Assembly (NCBI GenBank): GCA_964057225.1
Contig: OZ059899.1
Location: 20,096,501-20,160,500, forward strand
Direction: 5' to 3'
Length of the DNA stretch: 64,000 nucleotides
DNA from: Auanema rhodensis
Taxonomy: Eukaryota; Nematoda; Chromadorea; Rhabditida; Rhabditidae
Both the position numbers and the translations under genes were made by a program. Shown one piece after another: positions 55,001 through 64,000 of the stretch. A model generated the notes under the pieces. It was not told where the DNA came from. It saw only the letters and a list, made by a program, of their open reading frames with translations, and ran no database searches. How positions within the stretch are numbered: the first letter of the stretch is position 1; each line of letters opens with the position of its first letter.

Positions 55001-55357
55001 GTTTTTAAAATTAGATTCCCCATGTCCATATTAGTCTAAAAACAATTTTTTACTGATATTGGTGCATGGTAACCATGATTTTGAAATTTACGTGAACTTT
55101 AATTTATGCTAATTAAACGTACACGTGGTGTGCACTCGGTATGTAACTCGCTTCACGTGAAAGATAAAAAGATGCGGTTTTCAAAATTAGATTCCCCATG
55201 TCCATATTAGTCTAAAAACAAATTTTTATTGATATTGGTGCATGGTAACCATGACTTTGAAATTTACGTGAACTTTAATTTATGCTAATTAAACGTACAC
55301 GTGGTGTGCACTCGGTATGTAACTCGCTTCACGTGTAAGATAAAGAGATGCGGTTTT
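52012..55357 (+). repeat. Seven-monomer (1232-bp) higher-order repeat, three copies
   Basis: Copies lie at 52012-53243, 53244-54475 and 54476-55357, the last incomplete. Each has GTGTTGTGC with GTGGAAG, then CTTGGTTTGTAAC, a GCGGTTTTTAAAA monomer, a GATAAAAAGATG monomer and GTGTAAG monomers ending in GCAGTCATC. Private changes are CTTGCTTC at 54093 and GCGGTTATC at 54652. The third copy departs at T55358 against C54126, yet the GCAGTCATC marker at 55525 is still in register. This suggests conversion of a short stretch before the match is lost. Confidence 0.88.
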
Positions 55358-55621
55358 TAAAATTAGATTCCCCATGTCCATATTAGTCTAAAAACAATTT
55401 TTTACTGATATTGGTGCATGGTAACCATGATTTTGAAATTTACGTGAACTTTAATTTATGCTAATTAAACGTACACGTGGTGTGCACTCGGTATGTAACT
55501 CGCTTCACGTGTAAGATAAAGAGATGCAGTCATCAAAATTAGATTCCCCATGTCCATATTAGTCTAAAAACAATTTTTTACTGATATTGGTGCATGGTAA
55601 CCATGATTTTGAAATTTACGT

Positions 55622-55797
55622 GAACTTTAATTTATGCTAATTAAATGTACAAGTGATGTGCACTTGTTATGTAACTCGCTTCACGTGAAAGATAAGGAGA
55701 TGCGGTTTTCAAAATTAGATTTCCCATGTCCATATTAGTCTAAAAACAAATTTTTATTGATATTGGTGCATGGTAACCATGACTTTGAAATTTACGT
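55622..55797 (+). repeat. Outlier monomer with clustered private changes
   Basis: This unit carries C to A at 55652, which destroys the first CACGTG. It also has G to T at 55667 and A to G at 55696, none of which I saw in any other copy, plus the rarer GATTTCCC at 55722. It lies just after the third copy of the seven-monomer repeat, where a duplicated run gives way to a different one. It may mark the edge of a segment that has not been homogenised recently. Confidence 0.7.
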
Positions 55798-57393
55798 GAA
55801 CTTTAATTTATGCTAATTAAACGTACACGTGGTGTGCACTCGGTATGTAACTCGCTTCACGTGAAAGATAAAGAGATGCGGTTTTCAAAATTAGATTCCC
55901 CATGTCCATATTAGTCTAAAAACAAATTTTTTTTGATATTGGTGCATGGTAACCATGATTTTGAAAATTACGTGAACTTTAATTTATGCTAATTAAATGT
56001 ACATGTGGTGTGCACTCGGTATGTAACTCGCTTCACGTGAAAGTAAAAGAGATGCGGTTTTCAAAATTAGATTCCCCATGTCCATATTAGTCTAAAAACA
56101 AATTTTTATTGATATTGGTGCATGGTAACCATGACTTTGAATTTTACGTGAACTTTAATTTATGCTAATTAAACGTACACGTGGTGTGCACTCGGTATGT
56201 AACTCGCTTCACGTGAAAGATAAAGAGATGCGGTTTTCAAAATTAGATTCCCCATGTCCATATTAGTCTAAAAACAAATTTTTATTGATATTGGTGCATG
56301 GTAACCATGACTTTGAAATTTACGTGAACTTTAATTTATGCTACATAAATGTACACGTGATGTGCACTTGGTATGTAACTCGCTTCACGTGAAAGATAAA
56401 AAGATGCAGTTTTTAAAATTAGATTCCCCATGTCCATATTAGTCTAAAAACAATTTTTTACTGATATTGGTGCATGGTAACCATAACTTTGAAATTTACG
56501 TGAACTTTAATTTATGCTTATTAAACGTACACGTGGTGTGCACTCGGTATGTAACTCGCTTCACGTGAAAGATAAAGAGATGCAGTTATCAAAATTAGAT
56601 TCCCCATGTCCATATTAGTCAAAAAACAAATTTTTATTGATATTGGTGCATGGTAACCATGACTTTGAAATTTACGTGAACTTTAATTTATGCTAATTAA
56701 ATGTACACGTGGTGTGCACTCGGTATGTAACTCGCTTCACGTGAAAGATAAAGAGATGCAGTTATCAAAATTAGATTCCCCATGTCCATATTAGTCTAAA
56801 AACAATTTTTTACTGATATTGGTGCATGGTAACCATGATTTTGAAATTTACGTGAACTTTAATTTATGCTAATTAAACGTACATGTGATGTGCACTTGGT
56901 ATGTAACTCGCTTCACGTGAAATATAAAGAGATGCGGTTTTTAAAATTAGATTCCCCATGTCCATATTAGTCTAAAAACAATTTTTTACTGATATTGGTG
57001 CATGGTAACCATGATTTTGAAATTTACGTGAACTTTAATTTATGCTAATTAAACGTACACGTGGTGTGCACTCGGTATGTAACTCGCTTCACGTGAAAGA
57101 TAAAGAGATGCGGTTTTCAAAATTAGATTCCCCATGTCCATATTAGTCTAAAAACAAATTTTTTTTGATATTGGTGCATGGTAACCATGATTTTGAAATT
57201 TACGTGAACTTTAATTTATGCTAATTAAACGTACACGTGGTGTGCACTCGGTATGTAACTCGCTTCACGTGTAAGATAAAGAGATGCGGTTTTCAAAATT
57301 AGATTCCCCATGTCCATATTAGTCTAAAAACAAATTTTTATTGATATTGGTGCATGGTAACCATGATTTTGAAATTTACGTGAACTTTAATTT

Positions 57394-57576
57394 ATGCTAA
57401 TTAAACGTACACGTGGTGTGCACTCGGTATGTAACTCGCTTCACGTGAAAGATAAAAAGATGCGGTTTTCAAAATTAGATTCCCCATGTCCATATTGGTC
57501 TAAAAACAAATTTTTATTGATATTGGTGCATGGTAACCATGACTTTGAAATTTACGTGAACTTTAATTCATGCTAA
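57394..57576 (+). other. Chance 60-codon open frame within satellite, not a gene
   Basis: The frame starts at the ATG of TTTATGCTAATT and runs through one monomer into the next. It stays open because CATATTAGTC has become CATATTGGTC, turning the usual in-frame TAG into TGG, and because the host monomer is GTGAAAG rather than GTGTAAG, which would give TAA. It ends at TAA in the next GCTAATT. The translation has no recognisable domain, signal or membrane segment, and nearly every other copy is closed in this frame. I see no reason to call it coding. Confidence 0.9.
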
Positions 57577-59228
57577 TTAAACGTACACGTGGTGTGCACT
57601 CGGTATGTAACTCGCTTCACGTAAAAGATAAAGAGATGCGGTTTTTAAAATTAGATTCCCCATGTCCATATTAGTCTAAAAACAATTTTTTACTGATATT
57701 GGTGCATGGTAACCATGATTTTGAAATTTACGTGAACTTTAATTTATGCTAATTAAACGTACACGTGGTGTGCACTCGGTATGTAACTCGCTTCACGTGA
57801 AAGATAAAGAGATGCGGTTTTCAAAATTAGATTCCCCATGTCCATATTAGTCTAAAAACAAATTTTAATTGATATTGGTGCATGGTAACCATGACTTTGA
57901 AATTTACGTGAACTTTAATTTATGCTAATTAAACGTACACGTGGTGTGCACTCGGTATGTAACTCGCTTCACGTGAAAGATAAAGAGATGCGGTTTTCAA
58001 AATTAGATTCCCCATGTCCATATTAGTCTAAAAACAAATTTTTTTTGATATTGGTGCATGGTAACCATGATTTTGAAATTTACGTGAACTTTAATTTATG
58101 CTAATTAAATGTACACGTGGTGTGCACTCGGTATGTAACTCGCTTCACGTGAAAGATAAAGAGATGCGGTTTTCAAAATTAGATTCCTCATTTCCATATT
58201 AGTCTAAAAACGAATTTTTATTGATATTGGTGCATGGTAACCATGACTTTGAAATTTACGTGAACTTTAATTTATGCTAATTAAACGTACACGTGGTGTG
58301 CACTCGGTATGTAACTCGCTTCACGTGTAAGATAAAGAGATGCGGTTTTCAAAATTAGATTCCCCATGTCCATATTAGTCTAAAAACAAATTTTTATTGA
58401 TATTGGTGCATGGTAACCATGACTTTGAAATTTACGTGAACTTTAATTTATGCTAATTAAACGTACACGTGGTGTGCACTCGGTATGTAACTCGCTTCAC
58501 GTGTAAGATAAAGAGATGCAGTTATCAAAATTAGATTCCCCATGTCCATATTAGTCTAAAAACAATTTTTTACTGATATTGGTGCATGGTAACCATGATT
58601 TTGAAATTTACGTGAACTTTAATTTATGCTAATTAAACGTACATGTGATGTGCACTTGGTATGTAACTCGCTTCACGTGAAATATAAAGAGATGCGGTTT
58701 TTAAAATTAGATTCCCCATGTCCATATTAGTCTAAAAACAATTTTTTACTGATATTGGTGCATGGTAACCATGATTTTGAAATTTACGTGAACTTTAATT
58801 TATGCTAATTAAACGTACACGTGGTGTGCACTCGGTATGTAACTCGCTTCACGTGAAAGATAAAAAGATGCGGTTTTCAAAATTAGATTCCCCATGTCCA
58901 TATTAGTCTAAAAACAAATTTTTATTGATATTGGTGCATGGTAACCATGACTTTGAAATTTACGTGAACTTTAATTTATGCTACATAAATGTACACGTGA
59001 TGTGCACTTGGTATGTAACTCGCTTCACGTGAAAGATAAAAAGATGCAGTTTTTAAAATTAGATTCCCCATGTTCATATTAGTCTAAAAACAATTTTTTA
59101 CTGATATTGGTGCATGGTAACCATAACTTTGAAATTTACGTGAACTTTAATTTATGCTTATTAAACGTACACGTGGTGTGCACTCGGTATGTAACTCGCT
59201 TCACGTGAAAGATAAAGAGATGCAGTTA

Positions 59229-61120
59229 TCAAAATTAGATTCCCCATGTCCATATTAGTCTAAAAACAAATTTGTATTGATATTGGTGCATGGTAACCAT
59301 GACTTTGAAATTTACGTGAACTTTAATTTATGCTACATAAATCTACACGTGATGTGCACTTGGTATGTAACTCGCTTCACGTGAAAGATAAAGAGATGCG
59401 GTTTTCAAAATTAGATTCCTCATGTCCATATTAGTCTAAAAACAAATTTTTATTGATATTGGTGCATGGTAACCATGACTTTGAAATTTACGTGAACTTT
59501 AATTTATGCTACATAAATCTACACGTGATGTGCACTTGGTATGTAACTCGCTTCACGTGAAAGATAAAAAGATGCGGTTTTTAAAATTAGATTCCCCATG
59601 TCCATATTAGTCTAAAAACAATTTTTTACTGATATTGGTGCATGGTAACCATGACTTTGAAATTTGCGTGAACTTTAATTTATGCTAATTAAACGTACAC
59701 GTGGTGTGCACTCGGTATGTAACTCGCTTCACGTGTAAGATAAAGAGATGCGGTTTTCAAAATTAGATTCCCCATGTCCATATTAGTCTAAAAACAAATT
59801 TTTATTGATATTGGTGCATGGTAACCATGACTTTGAATTTTACGTGAACTTTAATTTATGCTAATTAAACGTACACGTGGTGTGCACTCGGTATGTAACT
59901 CGCTTCACGTGTAAGATAAAGAGATGCGGTTTTCAAAATTAGATTCCCCATGTCCATATTAGTCTAAAAACAAATTTTTATTGATATTGGTGCATGGTAA
60001 CCATGACTTTGAAATTTACGTGAACTTTAATTTATGCTAATTAAACGTACACGTGGTGTGCACTCGGTATGTAACTCGCTTCACGTGTAAGATAAAGAGA
60101 TGCGGTTTTCAAAATTAGATTCCCCATGTCCATATTAGTCTAAAAACAAATTTTTATTGATATTGGTGCATGGTAACCATGACTTTGAAATTTACGTGAA
60201 CTTTAATTTATGCTAATTAAACGTACACGTGGTGTGCACTCGGTATGTAACTCGCTTCACGTGTAAGATAAAGAGATGCGGTTTTCGAAATTAGATTCCC
60301 CATGTCCATATTAGTCTAAAAACAAATTTTTATTGATATTGGTGCATGGTAACCATGATTTTGAAATTTACGTGAACTTTAATTCATGCTAATTAAATGT
60401 ACACGTGGTGTGCACTCGGTATGTAACTCGCTTCACGTGAAAGATAAAGAGATGCAGTTATCAAAATTAGATTCCCCATGTACATATTAGTCTAAAAACA
60501 ATTTTTTACTGATATTGGTGCATGGTAACCATGACTTTGAAATTTACGTGAACTTTAATTTATGCTAATTAAACGTACACGTGATGTGCACTTGGTATGT
60601 AACTCGCTTCACGTGAAAGATAAAGAGATGCGGTTTTTAAAATTAGATTCCCCATGTCCATATTAGTCTAAAAACAATTTTTTACTGATATTGGTGCATG
60701 GTAACCATGATTTTGAAATTTACGTGAACTTTAATTTATGCTAATTAAACGTACACGTGGTGTGCACTCGGTATGTAACTCGCTTCACGTGAAAGATAAA
60801 GAGATGCGGTTCTCAAAATTAGATTCCCCATGTCCATATTAGTCTAAAAACAAATTTTTATTGATATTGGTGCATGGTAACCATGACTTTGAAATTTACG
60901 TGAACTTTAATTTATGCTAATTAAACGTACACGTGGTGTGCACTCGGTATGTAACTCGCTTCACGTGAAAGATAAAGAGATGCGGTTTTCAAAATTAGAT
61001 TCCCCATGTCCATATTAGTCTAAAAACAAATTTTTTTTGATATTGGTGCATGGTAACCATGATTTTGAAATTTACGTGAACTTTAATTTATGCTAATTAA
61101 ATGTACACGTGGTGTGCACT
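59229..61120 (+). repeat. Distant copy of the 16.1-18.7 kb segment, without two dimers
   Basis: This is the shorter partner of 16108-18703. It shows the same ordered markers: TTTGCGTG at 59661, TTTTCGAAA at 60282, TACATATTAG at 60481 and GCGGTTCTC at about 60808. It has four fewer monomers. TTTGTATTG near 59272 is private to this copy. Confidence 0.75.
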
Positions 61121-62086
61121 CGGTATGTAACTCGCTTCACGTGAAAGATAAAGAGATGCGGTTCTCAAAATTAGATTCCCCATGTCCATATTAGTCTAAA
61201 AACAAATTTTTATTGATATTGGTGCATGGTAACCATGACTTTGAAATTTACGTGAACTTTAATTTATGCTAATTAAACGTACACGTGGTGTGCACTCGGT
61301 ATGTAACTCGCTTCACGTGAAAGATAAAGAGATGCGGTTTTCAAAATTAGATTCCCCATGTCCATATTAGTCTAAAAACAAATTTTTTTTGATATTGGTG
61401 CATGGTAACCATGATTTTGAAATTTACGTGAACTTTAATTTATGCTAATTAAATGTACACGTGGTGTGCACTTGGTATGTAACTCGCTTCACGTGAAAGA
61501 TAAAGAGATGCAGTTATCAAAATTAGATTCCCCATGTCCATATTAGTCTAAAAACAAATTTTTATTGATATTGGTGCATGGTAACCATGACTTTGAAATT
61601 TACGTGAACTTTAATTTATGCTACATAAATCTACACGTGATGTGCACTTGGTATGTAACTCGCTTCACGTGAAAGATAAAAAGATGCGGTTTTTAAAATT
61701 AGATTCCCCATGTCCATATTAGTCTAAAAACAATTTTTTACTGATATTGGTGCATGGTAACCATGACTTTGAAATTTACGTGAACTTTAATTTATGCTAA
61801 TTAAACGTACACGTGGTGTGCACTCGGTATGTAACTCGCTTCACGTGTAAGATAAAGAGATGCGGTTTTCAAAATTAGATTCCCCATGTCCATATTAGTC
61901 TAAAAACAAATTTTTATTGATATTGGTGCATGGTAACCATGATTTTGAAATTTACGTGAACTTTAATTTATGCTAATTTAACGTACACGTGGTGTGCACT
62001 CGGTATGTAACTCGCTTCACGTGTAAGATAAAGAGATGCGGTTTTCAAAATTAGATTCCCCATGTCCATATTAGTCTAAAAACAAA

Positions 62087-62095
62087 TTTTTTTTT
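62087..62095. other. Nine-T tract, +1 bp monomer
   Basis: This is the second nine-T tract, in a GTGTAAG monomer followed by GACTTTG and a GCTACATAAATCTACACG copy. It shifts the array phase by a further base. Confidence 0.85.
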
Positions 62096-63319
62096 GATAT
62101 TGGTGCATGGTAACCATGACTTTGAAATTTACGTGAACTTTAATTTATGCTACATAAATCTACACGTGATGTGCACTTGGTATGTAACTCGCTTCACGTG
62201 AAAGATAAAAAGATGCGGTTTTTAAAATTAGATTCCCCATGTCCATATTAGTCTAAAAACAATTTTTTACTGATATTGGTGCATGGTAACCATGACTTTG
62301 AAATTTACGTGAACTTTAATTTATGCTAATTAAACGTACACGTGGTGTGCACTCGGTATGTAACTCGCTTCACGTGTAAGATAAAGAGATGCGGTTTTCA
62401 AAATTAGATTCCCCATGTCCATATTAGTCTAAAAACAAATTTTTATTGATATTGGTGCATGGTAACCATGACTTTGAAATTTACGTGAACTTTAATTTAT
62501 GCTAATTAAACGTACACGTGGTGTGCACTCGGTATGTAACTCGCTTCACGTGTAAGATAAAGAGATGCGGTTTTCAAAATTAGATTCCCCATGTCCATAT
62601 TAGTCTAAAAACAAATTTTTATTGATATTGGTGCATGGTAACCATGACTTTGAAATTTACGTGAACTTTAATTTATGCTAATTAAATGTACACGTGGTGT
62701 GCACTCGGTATGTAACTCGCTTCACGTGAAAGATAAAGAGATGCGGTTTTCAAAATTAGATTCCTCATTTCCATATTAGTCTAAAAACGAATTTTTATTG
62801 ATATTGGTGCATGGTAACCATGACTTTGAAATTTACGTGAACTTTAATTTATGCTAATTAAACGTACACGTGGTGTGCACTCGGTATGTAACTCGCTTCA
62901 CGTGAAAGATAAAAAGATGCGGTTTTTAAAATTAGATTCCCCATGTCCATATTAGTCTAAAAACAATTTTTTACTGATATTGGTGCATGGTAACCATGAC
63001 TTTGAAATTTACGTGAACTTTAATTTATGCTAATTAAACGTACACGTGGTGTGCACTCGGTATGTAACTCGCTTCACGTGTAAGATAAAGAGATGCGGTT
63101 TTCAAAATTAGATTCCCCATGTCCATATTAGTCTAAAAACAAATTTTTATTGATATTGGTGCATGGTAACCATGATTTTGAAATTTACGTGAACTTTAAT
63201 TTATGCTAATTAAACGTACACGTGGTGTGCACTCGGTATGTAACTCGCTTCACGTGTAAGATAAAGAGATGCGGTTTTCAAAATTAGATTCCCCATGTCC
63301 ATATTAGTCTAAAAACAAA

Positions 63320-63328
63320 TTTTTTTTT
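63320..63328. other. Nine-T tract, +1 bp monomer
   Basis: This third nine-T tract has the same surroundings as the others. It lies 353 bp, or two monomers plus one base, before the fourth. Confidence 0.85.
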
Positions 63329-63672
63329 GATATTGGTGCATGGTAACCATGACTTTGAAATTTACGTGAACTTTAATTTATGCTACATAAATCTACACGT
63401 GATGTGCACTTGGTATGTAACTCGCTTCACGTGAAAGATAAAGAGATGCGGTTTTCAAAATTAGATTCCCCATGTCCATATTAGTCTAAAAACAAATTTT
63501 TATTGATATTGGTGCATGGTAACCATGACTTTGAAATTTACGTGAACTTTAATTTATGCTAATTAAACGTACACGTGGTGTGCACTCGGTATGTAACTCG
63601 CTTCACGTGTAAGATAAAGAGATGCGGTTTTCAAAATTAGATTCCCCATGTCCATATTAGTCTAAAAACAAA

Positions 63673-63681
63673 TTTTTTTTT
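63673..63681. other. Nine-T tract, +1 bp monomer
   Basis: This fourth nine-T tract, with the one at 63320, sits in a two-monomer repeat at about 63.2-63.9 kb. In that repeat a GTGTAAG nine-T monomer alternates with a GCTACATAAATCTACACG monomer. Confidence 0.85.
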
Positions 63682-63896
63682 GATATTGGTGCATGGTAAC
63701 CATGACTTTGAAATTTACGTGAACTTTAATTTATGCTACATAAATCTACACGTGATGTGCACTTGGTATGTAACTCGCTTCACGTGAAAGATAAAGAGAT
63801 GCGGTTTTCAAAATTAGATTCCCCATGTCCATATTAGTCTAAAAACAAATTTTTATTGATATTGGTGCATGGTAACCATGACTTTGAAATTTACGT

Positions 63897-64000
63897 GAAC
63901 TTTAATTTATGCTAATTAAACGTACACGTGGTGTGCACTCGGTATGTAACTCGCTTCACGTGTAAGATAAAGAGATGCGGTTTTCAAAATTAGATTCCCC
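63897..64000 (+). repeat. Partial terminal monomer; array continues past the window
   Basis: The last copy is cut by the window edge after 104 bp, within GATTCCCC. Position 1 begins at the chosen phase with no flanking DNA, so the array extends beyond both ends as far as can be seen. Confidence 0.95.

Larger units (their letters stand above)
1..64000 (+). repeat. 176-bp satellite DNA array (363 complete monomers plus one partial)
   Basis: The whole window is a head-to-tail array of one 176-bp unit. The anchor GAACTTTAAT recurs at 1, 177, 353, 529, 705, 881, and so on to 63897. The spacing is 176 bp except for five short insertions (+4, +1, +1, +1, +1). All copies lie in the same orientation and none is interrupted by other DNA. 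Copies differ from the commonest form by roughly 0-12 substitutions by eye. The consensus has 60 G/C in 176 bp and seven CpG sites. It holds no usable reading frame: stop codons are frequent, and 176 is not a multiple of three, so the frame shifts with every copy. Such arrays are known from eukaryotic centromeres and heterochromatin; a centromeric role here is inference from unit length and homogeneity. There is no non-satellite stretch anywhere in the window. Confidence 0.98.

Noticed and set aside
57394-57576. A 60-codon open reading frame as a small gene
   Set aside because: It is ordinary satellite made open by one A to G change that removes a TAG. It has no protein features and no conservation of the frame in other copies.
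1-64000. CRISPR array
   Set aside because: Repeats are 176 bp and contiguous, with no unique spacers between conserved short repeats and no cas genes.
1-64000. rDNA spacer, histone or tRNA gene cluster
   Set aside because: The monomer holds no rRNA, tRNA A/B box pair with a cloverleaf, or coding frame, and the unit is too short for those clusters.
1-64000. Human alpha satellite or Arabidopsis-type centromere repeat
   Set aside because: Unit length is similar, but I could see no sequence resemblance and no CENP-B box (TTCG then A then CGGG spacing) in the consensus.
1-64000. Telomeric or subtelomeric short repeat tracts
   Set aside because: No runs of TTAGGG, TTTAGGG or similar units occur on either strand.
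1-64000. One uniform higher-order repeat covering the whole window
   Set aside because: Marker spacings give 2, 3, 6, 7, 12, 16, 23, 27, 46 and 75 monomers in different places, and no single period holds across the array.
1-64000. A transposon nested in or giving rise to the array
   Set aside because: There are no terminal inverted repeats, long terminal repeats, poly-A tails, target-site duplications or transposase/reverse transcriptase frames. Every base fits the 176-bp unit.

Overview
The window is one uninterrupted block of tandemly repeated satellite DNA. A 176-bp monomer, about 34% GC, runs head to tail on the same strand from the first base to the last. Phasing the monomer on GAACTTTAAT at position 1, I count 363 complete copies plus a 104-bp partial copy at 63897-64000. 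The net length gain over 64 kb is only 8 bp: one 4-bp insertion near 1017 and four single-T insertions near 19.5, 62.1, 63.3 and 63.7 kb. I see no transposon, no unrelated spacer, no change of orientation and no credible gene, rRNA, tRNA or CRISPR locus. The only open frame of 60 codons (57394-57576) is a mutated satellite unit.

An array like this points to a eukaryotic chromosome, most likely centromeric, pericentromeric, subtelomeric or other constitutive heterochromatin. A monomer near 170-180 bp is typical of centromeric satellites in plants and animals, but the sequence alone does not prove centromere function. I do not recognise the monomer: it does not look like human alpha satellite or the Arabidopsis 178-bp repeat as I know them. 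I therefore name no species. Most recurrent variant sites are CpG to TpG/CpA changes, which suggests a genome with DNA methylation, such as a plant or vertebrate.

Layout: the copies belong to a limited set of monomer variants that combine a few alternative states, and these appear in ordered runs. The runs are copied at many scales: a dimer at 68-786, a trimer at 4607-5654, a 6-mer at 5681-7769, a 16-mer at 9244-13580, a 12-mer at 21408-25083, a 23-mer at 43403-51179 and three copies of a 7-mer at 52012-55357. Related runs also recur far apart, for example 16.1-18.7 kb with 59.2-61.1 kb, 23.7-24.9 kb with 31.8-33.0 kb, and 37.8-39.3 kb with 51.0-52.5 kb. No single higher-order unit covers the window. 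The pattern fits repeated, recent unequal exchange or break-repair duplication of different segment sizes.

Each monomer carries two CACGTG palindromes, a third related TTTACGTGAA site, an interrupted CATGGT-A-ACCATG dyad and an A/T-rich tract. The dyad and the second CACGTG change little, while the A/T tract is the main length-variable site. Whether a protein reads these motifs cannot be decided from sequence alone.
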